From contig JADJDM010000012.1 in the NCBI GenBank assembly GCA_016702705.1, positions 178,249 to 242,248 of the forward strand: a stretch of DNA of 64,000 nt. The letters run 5' to 3'. Source of the stretch: Bacteroidota bacterium. Its GTDB lineage: Bacteria; Bacteroidota; Bacteroidia; B-17B0; Aurantibacillaceae. Below are positions 34,667 to 42,702 of this stretch, piece after piece (position 1 is the first letter of the stretch; each line of letters begins with the position of its first letter). The notes beneath the pieces are model-generated. The model worked only from the letters and a program-made list of their open reading frames with translations. It ran no database searches and was not told the DNA's origin. The translations under genes and the position numbers were made by a program.

Positions 34667-35275
34667 ATGACTTTTATTCTTAATCATATTACTAATTTCA
34701 ACGGAATACTTATTTGGTATACTCGAAGTGGCGGAGGTAAAATATCAGAAGAACAAAGGAGAATTCTCAATATAATTATCGTCAGTTTTTTTGTTTTGTG
34801 GTTATTATGGGGATTGATTGTATTAATTCGTTACTACTTGATAAGGCAACTTGTACAAAAAAAGATGAGATGGAGCCATGACAGAGATGCCTTTTGGAAT
34901 TATGATAAAATAATTAAATCCGCTGAACAAGCCTACATTAAAGCCCAACTCTTTTTAAATTCAACTAAATATGAATCTCTTCCTTTCCTTAATCCACATG
35001 CGAAAGCGAGGTTAAGACTTATTAAAAAGAGAATTAAGAGCGAACATGATTTATTATTCCCAAACTCATTCATTGTTTCATTTATTGATAAAATCGGGCA
35101 TGAATTTGACGAGGTAAGTGTTTATCTTGAAATCAATAACAAAAACTCTAATCAAACTTATAAAGAACTACTTGTTTTAAAAAGAGAAGAAGAAGATTTA
35201 ATCATAAAAGATATTATTCGAAATCCAACCATTTACATGATTGCACATGCAAGGTCAATCGTAAAAAAAACTTAA
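34667..35275 (+). CDS. Membrane-anchored protein of unknown function
   Basis: 202 residues from ATG 34667. The frame is open from 34595, but that would overlap dut by 53 bases. One clear transmembrane helix (about 35-60, IIIVSFFVLWLLWGLIVLI) precedes a charged, helical cytoplasmic domain (RLIKKRIKSEHDLLFPNSFIVSFIDKIGHEFDEVSVYLE). I do not recognise the family. It lies between dut and pgk on the same strand. Confidence 0.7.
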   Translation: MTFILNHITNFNGILIWYTRSGGGKISEEQRRILNIIIVSFFVLWLLWGLIVLIRYYLIRQLVQKKMRWSHDRDAFWNYDKIIKSAEQAYIKAQLFLNSTKYESLPFLNPHAKARLRLIKKRIKSEHDLLFPNSFIVSFIDKIGHEFDEVSVYLEINNKNSNQTYKELLVLKREEEDLIIKDIIRNPTIYMIAHARSIVKKT

Positions 35276-35285
35276 TTTTACACCC

Positions 35286-36479
35286 ATGAAAACAGTTGAC
35301 AATTTTAATTTCTCAGGCAAACGTGTTGTAATGCGCGTTGATTTTAATGTTCCTTTAAACGAACAATTTGCAGTAACCGATGATACACGTATTCGTGCTG
35401 CATTGCCAACCATTAAAAAAATACTTGCTGATGGCGGCTCATTAGTTTTAATGTCGCATCTTGGGCGCCCAAAAGAGGGTCCAACAAATAAATATTCGTT
35501 ACAGCACATTGTTGCCGACTTAACAAAAACCATTGGTGTTGAAGTAAAATTTGCAAACGATTGCATTTCAGAAGAGGCTTTTAAAATGTCTTCATCCTTA
35601 TTAGCGGGGCAAGTTTTATTATTGGAAAATCTTCGCTTCTACAAAGAAGAAGAAAAAGGTGACGTGGCCTTTGCAGAAAAATTAAGCAAGCATGGAAACT
35701 TCTATGTAAATGATGCTTTTGGAACAGCGCATCGTGCACATGCTTCAACAACTATTATTGCTCAATTTTTTGATAGTAATAGTAAATGTTTTGGTTATGT
35801 GATGGCAGGTGAAGTTGCAAGCATAAACAAAGTGCTTACTCAAAGCGAAAAACCATTTACTGCAATCATAGGCGGGGCAAAAGTTTCGGATAAAATTATG
35901 ATTATTGAGCAATTGCTTAATAAAGCAAACAACATTATTATTGGTGGTGGTATGGCTTTTACTTTTGTTAAAGCAGTTGGTGGACAAATAGGTAAATCAC
36001 TTTGCGAAGATGATCGTTTAGAAGTAGCGAAAGATTTATTAATAAAAGCAAAAGCAAAAGGAGTTAACCTTTACATTCCTACGGACGCAATTGTTGCTGA
36101 CAATTTTGCAAATGATGCAAACAAAAAAGAATGTAAAATTGATGCAATTCCTAATGGTTGGATGGGATTAGATATTGGCGCAGAAACTATACAAAAATAC
36201 AGTGAAGTAATTGCGGCATCAAAAACCATTTTATGGAATGGTCCGATGGGTGTTTTTGAAATGAGTAGTTTTGAAGCAGGAACAAAAGCAGTTGCCGATA
36301 GTATTGTAACAGCTACATCAAAAGGAGCTTTTTCTTTAATTGGTGGTGGCGACTCAGTTGCAGCAATTAACAAATATAATTTAGCTTCAAAAGTCAGTTA
36401 CGTAAGCACTGGTGGCGGCGCTTTACTTGAATACATTGAACAAGGAACACTTCCTGGAGTTAAAGCAATAGCAGAATAA
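35286..36479 (+). CDS. pgk: Phosphoglycerate kinase
   Basis: 397 residues, complete glycolytic PGK. Seen: RVDFNVPLNE, SHLGRPKEG, LLENLRFYKEEE, NDAFGTAHRAHAST, GGAKVSDKI, WNGPMGVFE and GGGDSVAAI with STGGGALLE at the end. It converts 1,3-bisphosphoglycerate and ADP to 3-phosphoglycerate and ATP. A 15-bp hairpin follows the stop. Confidence 0.98.
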   Translation: MKTVDNFNFSGKRVVMRVDFNVPLNEQFAVTDDTRIRAALPTIKKILADGGSLVLMSHLGRPKEGPTNKYSLQHIVADLTKTIGVEVKFANDCISEEAFKMSSSLLAGQVLLLENLRFYKEEEKGDVAFAEKLSKHGNFYVNDAFGTAHRAHASTTIIAQFFDSNSKCFGYVMAGEVASINKVLTQSEKPFTAIIGGAKVSDKIMIIEQLLNKANNIIIGGGMAFTFVKAVGGQIGKSLCEDDRLEVAKDLLIKAKAKGVNLYIPTDAIVADNFANDANKKECKIDAIPNGWMGLDIGAETIQKYSEVIAASKTILWNGPMGVFEMSSFEAGTKAVADSIVTATSKGAFSLIGGGDSVAAINKYNLASKVSYVSTGGGALLEYIEQGTLPGVKAIAE

Positions 36480-36495
36480 TTTCTCCTCTTTTTTA

Positions 36496-36536
36496 GAAAG
36501 CACCAAACAAATCAATTACCTTTGTTTGGTGCTTTC
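36496..36536 (+). terminator. Hairpin after pgk that overlaps the tilS start
   Basis: A perfect 15-bp stem (GAAAGCACCAAACAA / TTGTTTGGTGCTTTC) with an 11-base loop, 16 bases after pgk. The T-tract is weak (GTCTTTTAT). The right arm contains the likely TTG/GTG start codons of tilS. Confidence 0.75.
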
Positions 36537-37851
36537 GTCTTTTATAAAAAATATAGAATCAAAACAACTCTTCACTAAAAACCACAAATTATTGTTGGGT
36601 GTTAGTGGAGGAAAAGATTCTATGGCACTTGCCGACTTATTATTAAAAGCAGGTTATAATTTTTCTGTTGCTCATTGTAATTTTTGTTTGCGAAAAGAAG
36701 AAGCAGATTTGGAAGAAGCATTTGTTGTTTCTTATTTTCAAGAAAAAAATATTCCAGTTTTTTCAATTCGATTCAATACGCAAGAGCATGCTGATGCTAA
36801 CAAACAATCTATACAAATGGCAGCGCGCGAATTGCGTTATAATTGGTTTAAGGAATTAAAAACCGAACATCAATTCGATTATATTGTAACGGCACATCAC
36901 CTAAACGATAACATCGAAACGTTTTTTATAAATGTTTTACGAGGTGCCGGAATTAACGGATTAAAAGGCGTTCCAGAAAAAACGGAAACGATTGTGCGCC
37001 CTTTGTTATTTGCGAGTTCAGAGCAAATAAAAGAATACATTACTAGAAACAATTTGAAATACAAAGAAGATAGTAGCAATAGTGAAGTTAAATATCTTCG
37101 TAACAAATTACGTCACGAGCTTGTTCCATTGCTAAAAGAAATAAATCCAAAACTGGAAGAAACATTTAGCAAGGAGTTTAATTATTTCAGAGAAGCGAAT
37201 AATTTAATTGAAGAAACTATTGCCAAAGAAATTGAAAATATATCTTCGAACACAAACAATGAAGTTTCTTATGAAATAAAAAAAGTGCTGGACAGTTCCC
37301 ATATTGGATTACTGCTTCATTACATTTTAAAACAATACTCTTTTGATTCATCAATCGAAACACAAGTTCTAGAGGCAATTAAAGCGGGGCAATCAGGTAA
37401 ATTATTCATGAGTAAAACGCACACTTGCTTAGTTGATAGAGAATCGATTATTATTAAAGAAAATAACAACACAAATATATTGCTATCATACACAATAGAA
37501 AAAAACACAAAGTCTATTTCCGAACCACTTAATTTACATTTCGAAATAGTTGATGAAGCAAAAATAATTGTGGAAGATAATTTAGTGTGCTTGGATTTTG
37601 AAAAATTATCATTTCCCTTGCAAATCAGAAAATGGCAAGAAGGCGACAGCTTTCAGCCGCTAGGGATGCAAGGAACAAAAAAATTGAGCGACTTTTTCAT
37701 CAACCAAAAATATACACTCTTTCAAAAAGAAGAACAATGGTTACTTACTTCTAAAAATGAAATCGTTTGGATTATTGGCAAAAGAATTGACAATCGATTT
37801 AAAGTTACAGAAACAACCAAACAAACATTGATATTAAAACTGAATGTCTAG
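36526..37851 (+). CDS. tilS: tRNA(Ile)-lysidine synthase
   Basis: 441 residues. TilS makes lysidine at C34 of tRNA-Ile(CAU), needed to read AUA. Seen: the PP-loop LLGVSGGKDSMALADLL (about 24-40), VAHCNFCLRKEEAD, YIVTAHHLNDNIETFFINVLRG, RPLL, and the C-terminal FQPLGMQGTKKLSDFF domain. There is no ATG near the conserved N-terminus; TTG 36526 or GTG 36529 must serve. Both lie in the right arm of the pgk terminator hairpin. Confidence 0.95.
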   Translation: MVLSSFIKNIESKQLFTKNHKLLLGVSGGKDSMALADLLLKAGYNFSVAHCNFCLRKEEADLEEAFVVSYFQEKNIPVFSIRFNTQEHADANKQSIQMAARELRYNWFKELKTEHQFDYIVTAHHLNDNIETFFINVLRGAGINGLKGVPEKTETIVRPLLFASSEQIKEYITRNNLKYKEDSSNSEVKYLRNKLRHELVPLLKEINPKLEETFSKEFNYFREANNLIEETIAKEIENISSNTNNEVSYEIKKVLDSSHIGLLLHYILKQYSFDSSIETQVLEAIKAGQSGKLFMSKTHTCLVDRESIIIKENNNTNILLSYTIEKNTKSISEPLNLHFEIVDEAKIIVEDNLVCLDFEKLSFPLQIRKWQEGDSFQPLGMQGTKKLSDFFINQKYTLFQKEEQWLLTSKNEIVWIIGKRIDNRFKVTETTKQTLILKLNV

Positions 37852-38386
37852 TGGTCATTTAATATTTGAAGAAAAACAATATTTGGGTCATAATAAATTT
37901 TCTATTATGATTCGAATGGGCCTTGCTCTGTTTTGCTTTATTGGATATTACTGGAGCGAAAATCCTAAGCCAGTAGAAGTTTCAGGGATTTATATTGCAC
38001 CTTATCCAGTAAGTAATATTCCACAATCGGGGCAATTATTTTTTATTTTGGGGATGTTGATTTTATTTATTTCGTCTTTATTGGTATTTGTGCTTCACAT
38101 CAAAACACGGGTTTATGAACACTACATTCTTTTAGATGGGTTTTGGAATGCCCGCCGTGTGAAAATTGATTTGCGTAACATACATACCGTAAAGAAAATG
38201 CGCTACAAAAAAAACAGTTTACGCCGTCCAGTTTATAATTTACATGTTAGAGGAATTATCAAGTTTTTCACTACAGGGCACGAATTTGTTGAACTTCGCG
38301 ACAAGGACGGTTTGGTTTATCGCATTGGCTCACAAAGGGCTGCTGAGTTGGCTAAAACAATTGGCAAACTTTTAAATAATTTTTAA
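37844..38386 (+). CDS. Membrane protein with PH-like domain, function unknown
   Basis: 180 residues with two helices (about 22-38 and 64-86) and a C-terminal basic beta domain (HYILLDGFWNARRVKIDLRNIHTVKKMRYKKN, VELRDKDGLVYRIGSQRA). The domain looks like a bacterial PH-type domain. The ATG overlaps the tilS stop by 8 bases, so expression is coupled. No named family is recognised. Confidence 0.75.
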   Translation: MSSGHLIFEEKQYLGHNKFSIMIRMGLALFCFIGYYWSENPKPVEVSGIYIAPYPVSNIPQSGQLFFILGMLILFISSLLVFVLHIKTRVYEHYILLDGFWNARRVKIDLRNIHTVKKMRYKKNSLRRPVYNLHVRGIIKFFTTGHEFVELRDKDGLVYRIGSQRAAELAKTIGKLLNNF

Positions 38387-38451
38387 TTTTTTTTGAAACT
38401 TATTCTCTAGATTTGGTGTATAATTATATTACATCAAAAAACTGTCATTTT

Positions 38452-38739
38452 ATGGAAACAACTCAATACCAATTAATCGATAAGGAAGCAGTAGCTAACT
38501 TAAATTTTCCTGAAAACGACGTCCTAACAACTGCTGAAAGTATGGCGGAACGTGCAAATGATTTAAAAACAGCAATGACTTTAGGGAATTTAGAACACAC
38601 TAAAATTCGTATTTATTTTGAAGACGATAAATCATTAAAAGTTGTAGACACTACTGTTTGGGGCATTACCGACAAACGAGTAATTTTAAAACAAGGCTTG
38701 GTTATTCCAATTAACCGTGTGCACAAAGTAAAATTCTAA
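38452..38739 (+). CDS. Small conserved-looking cytosolic protein
   Basis: 95 residues from ATG 38452. The open frame reaches further upstream but METTQYQLIDKE looks like the true start. Soluble, with a helical N-terminal half (TAESMAERANDLKTAMTLGNLEH) and a beta-rich end (KIRIYFEDDKSLKVVDTTVWGITDKRVILKQGLVIPINRVHKVKF). The end resembles a short RNA- or membrane-binding beta fold. Function unknown. Confidence 0.75.
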   Translation: METTQYQLIDKEAVANLNFPENDVLTTAESMAERANDLKTAMTLGNLEHTKIRIYFEDDKSLKVVDTTVWGITDKRVILKQGLVIPINRVHKVKF

Positions 38740-38756
38740 TCGTTTTCTTAAACAAA

Positions 38757-39230
38757 ATGAAGAACTTCTTTTTATCTCTTTTTCTTTTAATCACCATTTC
38801 TTCTTATTCACAAGTAAACTTTAATCCAGTAACATGGGATTTGAGTTTTGAAGCTATTAATGATAAAGAAGGTTTTATTGTGCTAAAAGCTACCATAGAA
38901 GACAAGTGGCACATTTATTCTCAGAAACAAAACGGAGATGGGCCAATACCAACCTCGTTTAAATTTAGTAATTCAAAAGCATTTGTAGCTGTTGACAGCA
39001 CAATGGAGCCTAATGCAGAAAAAATTTATTCAGAAGTTTTTGGCACGGATGTAATTTCCTTTTCGAAAGAAGTTGTATTCAAACAAAAAATACAACGTAA
39101 AAACAAAAAGGAATTCGAAATAAAGGGAGAATTAGAATACATGGCTTGCAATGATAATTCTTGCCTACCTCCAAAAACAATTCCTTTCATTATAACTGTT
39201 CCTATTTCTTCAACAGCAAAAACAAAATAA
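38757..39230 (+). CDS. Orphan DsbD N-terminal (nDsbD-like) domain protein
   Basis: 157 residues: a signal peptide (ends SYSQ, 19) and then an immunoglobulin-like nDsbD domain. Its redox Cys pair lies in YMACNDNSCLPPKT. In DsbD this domain passes electrons from the membrane domain to periplasmic clients. Here the membrane and thioredoxin domains are missing. It may act with a separately encoded CcdA- or DsbD-like protein, a pattern known in Bacteroidota. Confidence 0.85.
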   Translation: MKNFFLSLFLLITISSYSQVNFNPVTWDLSFEAINDKEGFIVLKATIEDKWHIYSQKQNGDGPIPTSFKFSNSKAFVAVDSTMEPNAEKIYSEVFGTDVISFSKEVVFKQKIQRKNKKEFEIKGELEYMACNDNSCLPPKTIPFIITVPISSTAKTK

Positions 39231-39239
39231 TCTACACTT

Positions 39240-39755
39240 ATGGCATTAATTAAAGCAGTAAAAGGTATTAGTCCTGTATTTGGAGAAAATTGTTTTTTAG
39301 CAGAAAACTCAACCGTTGTTGGAGATGTGGTAATGGGAAACGATTGCAGCGTTTGGTTTAATGCGGTTGTAAGAGGCGATGTTAACTCTATTAGAATTGG
39401 CAACAAAGTAAATATACAAGACGGGGCAGTTCTGCATTGCACCTACGAAAAGACCAAAGTCCATTTAGGCAATAATGTTTCAATTGGACACAACGCTATC
39501 GTTCATGGTTGCACCATTCATGATAATGTGTTAGTTGGAATGGGTGCCATTGTAATGGACAATGTAGAAATTGGTTCAAACACTATAATTGCTGCAGGAG
39601 CAGTTGTTTTAGAAGGCACAAAAGTAGAAAGTGGTAGTATTTATGCAGGTGTGCCCGCAAAAAAAGTTAAGGATATAAATCAAGAATTAATTAATGGAGA
39701 AATAGACCGAATAGCCAATAATTACCTCATGTATTCGAGCTGGTTTAAAGAATAA
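39240..39755 (+). CDS. Gamma carbonic anhydrase family protein
   Basis: 171 residues of left-handed beta-helix hexapeptide repeats. Zn-ligand His residues are in VHLGNNVSIGHNAIVHGC, with the VVRGDVNSIRIGNKVNIQDG segment of the YrdA/PaaY group. The family contains active gamma-type carbonic anhydrases and inactive relatives. The ligand set is present; activity is inferred. Confidence 0.92.
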   Translation: MALIKAVKGISPVFGENCFLAENSTVVGDVVMGNDCSVWFNAVVRGDVNSIRIGNKVNIQDGAVLHCTYEKTKVHLGNNVSIGHNAIVHGCTIHDNVLVGMGAIVMDNVEIGSNTIIAAGAVVLEGTKVESGSIYAGVPAKKVKDINQELINGEIDRIANNYLMYSSWFKE

Positions 39756-39852
39756 CAGCTGTTTTGGCCGAATAACTTCATTATCCACTGAATTTTAAGC
39801 AATTAGATTAACATAATTAGCCCTTTTTCGAGTTTTTCATCAAAATAATCCC

Positions 39853-39860
39853 TATCTTTG
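39853..39860 (+). promoter_or_regulatory. -7 box of tatA
   Basis: TATCTTTG matches TAnnTTTG exactly and lies 19 bases upstream of the tatA ATG. Confidence 0.6.
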
Positions 39861-39879
39861 CAGCTTAAAATCGATTATC

Positions 39880-40071
39880 ATGAATTCCATTTTATTGGGT
39901 ATTTTAGGAATGGGCGGTACAGAATTGACCGTTATTGTAATTATTATATTATTAATGTTTGGTGGAAAAAAAATTCCAGAACTTATGCGTGGATTAGGAA
40001 AAGGCATGAAGGAGTTTAAAGATGCATCTAAAGGTGTAGAAAGCAACCCATCTGACATAGAAAAAAAATAA
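39880..40071 (+). CDS. tatA: Twin-arginine translocase subunit TatA/TatE
   Basis: 63 residues: a short N-terminal helix (about 5-24, MGGTELTVIVIIILLMFGG), the FGGKKIPEL hinge, and an amphipathic helix (LMRGLGKGMKEFKDA). It forms the channel part of the Tat pathway for folded proteins. No tatC is adjacent. Thirteen bases separate it from the gatA GTG. Confidence 0.93.
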   Translation: MNSILLGILGMGGTELTVIVIIILLMFGGKKIPELMRGLGKGMKEFKDASKGVESNPSDIEKK

Positions 40072-40084
40072 TTCCTATCTAATT

Positions 40085-41515
40085 GTGTATTCTTTCAAGA
40101 ACATTTCATCACTTCAGGCTGATTTGAAAAATGGTTCTATTACCTGTACTCAGGTAGTAAATGAACTTTTTGAGCAAATCGAAAAATCAAAAAACCTCAA
40201 CGCTTATATAGAAGTTTTTACTGAGAGCGCTAAGCAACAAGCTTTAGCAATTGATGCAAAAATAAAAAGTGGAACACATGGTAAACTTGCAGGTGTTGTT
40301 ATTGCATTAAAAGATAACATTGCTTACAAAGGGCATAAAGTTTCTGCTTCATCTAAAATACTTGAAAACTTTACTTCTCTTTACAATGCAACTGTTGTTG
40401 AGCGTTTGTTAGCTGAAGATGCAATATTAATTGGTAGAACAAATTGCGACGAATTTGCAATGGGTTCATCCAACGAAAACTCTGCATTTGGAAAGGTTTT
40501 AAACCCAGTTAACACAAACACTGTTCCTGGCGGCTCATCAGGTGGTTCTGCTGCTGTAATGGCTGCAAATCTTTGTCATGTAGCTTTAGGAAGTGACACG
40601 GGAGGTTCTATTCGTCAACCTGCATCATTTTGTGGAGTTGTTGGAGTAAAACCAACTTATGGTCGTGTTTCACGTTGGGGATTATTAGCTTATGCTTCTT
40701 CTTTTGATCAAATTGGTCCTTTAACAAAAACTGTTGAAGACGCTGCTTTGGTTATGGAAGTGATTGCAGGTAATGATGAGAATGATAGTACATCTTCTTC
40801 AAAAGAAGTTTCAAAATATACAACGCAACTAAACGATTCGATAAAAGGAACAAAGGTTGCGTATTTAAAAGACTGTATGGAAAGCAGTGGTTTAAATCCG
40901 GAAGTTAAAACACGTATGGAAGAAACAATTGAAAAATTGAAAGGTGAAGGCGTAACAGTTGAAGGCGTTGATTTTCCATATTTAGATTATTTAGTCCCTG
41001 CATATTATGTTTTAACTACTGCAGAAGCTTCATCAAATTTATCTCGTTACGATGGCGTTCACTATGGCTACAGAAGTCCTAATGCTACTGACTTAGAAAG
41101 TACTTATAAAAAATCAAGGGCAGAAGGTTTTGGTAAAGAAGTAAAGCGTAGAATTATGCTTGGAACGTTTGTTTTAAGTGCAGGTTACTATGATGCTTAT
41201 TATTCAAAAGCACAAAAAGTAAGAAGATTGTTGCGTGATAAAACATTAGAAATTTTATCGAAATATGATTTTATTTTAACTCCTTCTACTCCAAGTGTTG
41301 CTTTCGAATTTGGAAAAAACAGCAAAGATCCAATTCAAATGTATTTAGAAGATATATTTACCGTACAAGCTAATTTAGTAGGTGTTCCGGCTATTTCAGT
41401 GCCTGTAGGAGTAAATAGTGCAAACATGCCAATTGGTGCTCAGTTAATGGCAAAACCTTTTGAAGAAGGAAAAATGCTTGCTATCTCTAAAGTAATTGAA
41501 GGGTTTAATAAATAA
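40085..41515 (+). CDS. gatA: Aspartyl/glutamyl-tRNA amidotransferase subunit A
   Basis: 476 residues, amidase-signature enzyme that releases ammonia from Gln to amidate Glu-tRNA(Gln)/Asp-tRNA(Asn) with GatB and GatC. Seen: the catalytic Lys in VIALKDNIAYKG, the Gly/Ser-rich PGGSSGGSAAVMAA and the nucleophile region GSDTGGSIRQPASFCGVVG. Start GTG 40085. gatB and gatC are not in the window. Confidence 0.95.
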   Translation: MYSFKNISSLQADLKNGSITCTQVVNELFEQIEKSKNLNAYIEVFTESAKQQALAIDAKIKSGTHGKLAGVVIALKDNIAYKGHKVSASSKILENFTSLYNATVVERLLAEDAILIGRTNCDEFAMGSSNENSAFGKVLNPVNTNTVPGGSSGGSAAVMAANLCHVALGSDTGGSIRQPASFCGVVGVKPTYGRVSRWGLLAYASSFDQIGPLTKTVEDAALVMEVIAGNDENDSTSSSKEVSKYTTQLNDSIKGTKVAYLKDCMESSGLNPEVKTRMEETIEKLKGEGVTVEGVDFPYLDYLVPAYYVLTTAEASSNLSRYDGVHYGYRSPNATDLESTYKKSRAEGFGKEVKRRIMLGTFVLSAGYYDAYYSKAQKVRRLLRDKTLEILSKYDFILTPSTPSVAFEFGKNSKDPIQMYLEDIFTVQANLVGVPAISVPVGVNSANMPIGAQLMAKPFEEGKMLAISKVIEGFNK

Positions 41516-41601
41516 TTGATTTTTACTTTCGAAAGAAAAAATAAAAATTAGTACCTTTAAATTATTAATTCAACTATTCACAAACTCAATAATTATAAAA
41601 C

Positions 41602-42123
41602 ATGTTATCTAAAAAAATTGAAGCTGCATTAAATGTTCAAATCGAACTTGAAGCAGCGAGCTCAAACACATACTTGGCAATGGCTTCTTGGGCCGAAGTA
41701 CAAGGATTAACAGGCGTTGCAAACTTTTTATACGGACACTCAGATGAAGAGCGTATGCATTCTACTAAACTAATCAAGTTTGTAAACGAGCGTGGTGGAC
41801 ACGGAATTGTTCCTTCATTAAAAGCGCCAGCTGCAAAATACAAATCGGTAACGGATGTGTTTGAAGGTGTTTTAAAACATGAAGAAAGAGTTTCCCAATC
41901 AATTAACGAATTAGTTGATTTGTGTTTAAAAGAAAAAGATTATGCAACACACAACTTTTTACAGTGGTATGTTACTGAGCAAATTGAAGAAGAATCATTG
42001 GCAAGAACTAATGTAGATAAATTAAAAATGATGGGTGGAGAAAAAGCCGCATTGTATTTCTTTGATAGAGATATGGCTGCAATTGCTGCCCCAACTGCTT
42101 CTGCAGAAAAACCAGCAAAATAA
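41602..42123 (+). CDS. ftnA: Ferritin
   Basis: A 173-residue non-heme ferritin. It oxidises Fe(II) and stores iron in a 24-mer cage. Seen: LEAASSNTYLAMASWAEVQG, GHSDEERMHSTKLIKFVNERGG and HNFLQWYVTEQIEEE with the ferroxidase Glu/His ligands. Monocistronic, with its own terminator. Confidence 0.95.
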   Translation: MLSKKIEAALNVQIELEAASSNTYLAMASWAEVQGLTGVANFLYGHSDEERMHSTKLIKFVNERGGHGIVPSLKAPAAKYKSVTDVFEGVLKHEERVSQSINELVDLCLKEKDYATHNFLQWYVTEQIEEESLARTNVDKLKMMGGEKAALYFFDRDMAAIAAPTASAEKPAK

Positions 42124-42143
42124 TTTTAGCGCAAAACATAATT

Positions 42144-42176
42144 AAAACCTCAAGCTTAAAAGCTTGAGGTTTTTTT
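42144..42176 (+). terminator. Terminator after the ferritin gene
   Basis: An 11-bp stem (AACCTCAAGCT / AGCTTGAGGTT), 4-base loop and T7 run, 25 bases after the stop. Confidence 0.9.
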
Positions 42177-42217
42177 ATTGCATCAAGATTATTTCTACCT
42201 TTATAAAAACAAAAAAC

Positions 42218-42622
42218 ATGTTTACAAAAATTGAGCACATAGGTATTGCAGTAAAAGATTTACAAAAATCAAACGAATTGTTTTCTAAACTATTTGGTAA
42301 AGATCATTACAAAATAGAAAAGGTAGAAAGCGAACACGTATCTACTTCTTTTTTTATGCTCGGCGATACAAAAATTGAATTACTAGAAGCTTCATCTCCC
42401 GATTCAGCAATTTCAAAATTTATAGAGAAAAAAGGGGAAGGAATTCACCACATAGCTTATGCAGTTGATAATGTTGTAGAAGAAATGAAACGCCTAGAGA
42501 ATGAAGGCTTTGAGCTTCTTAATAAAGAACCTAAAAAAGGCGCTGACAATAAATTGATTTGTTTCCTTCATCCAAAAAGCACCAATGGAATATTGGTAGA
42601 GCTTTGCCAAGAAATCAAATAA
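42218..42622 (+). CDS. mce: Methylmalonyl-CoA epimerase
   Basis: 134 residues from ATG 42218 (MFTKIEHIGIAVKDL). VOC-fold metalloenzyme with metal His in IEHIGIAV and HHIAYAVDN and Glu in LVELCQEI. It interconverts (R)- and (S)-methylmalonyl-CoA in propionate metabolism. The frame extends upstream but overlaps the ferritin terminator, so the internal ATG is chosen. Confidence 0.94.
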   Translation: MFTKIEHIGIAVKDLQKSNELFSKLFGKDHYKIEKVESEHVSTSFFMLGDTKIELLEASSPDSAISKFIEKKGEGIHHIAYAVDNVVEEMKRLENEGFELLNKEPKKGADNKLICFLHPKSTNGILVELCQEIK

Positions 42623-42652
42623 CACTTATTGCAATTATAAATAGATTTATAT

Positions 42653-42684
42653 AAAAAAACCCGAGAATTAATCTCGGGTTTTTA
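42653..42684. terminator. Bidirectional terminator between mce and the subtilase gene
   Basis: A perfect 10-bp stem (AAACCCGAGA / TCTCGGGTTT) with a 5-base loop, an A-run on the left and T-run on the right. It ends the convergent genes. Confidence 0.9.
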
Positions 42685-42702
42685 AGTACTAATTAATTTT
42701 TA

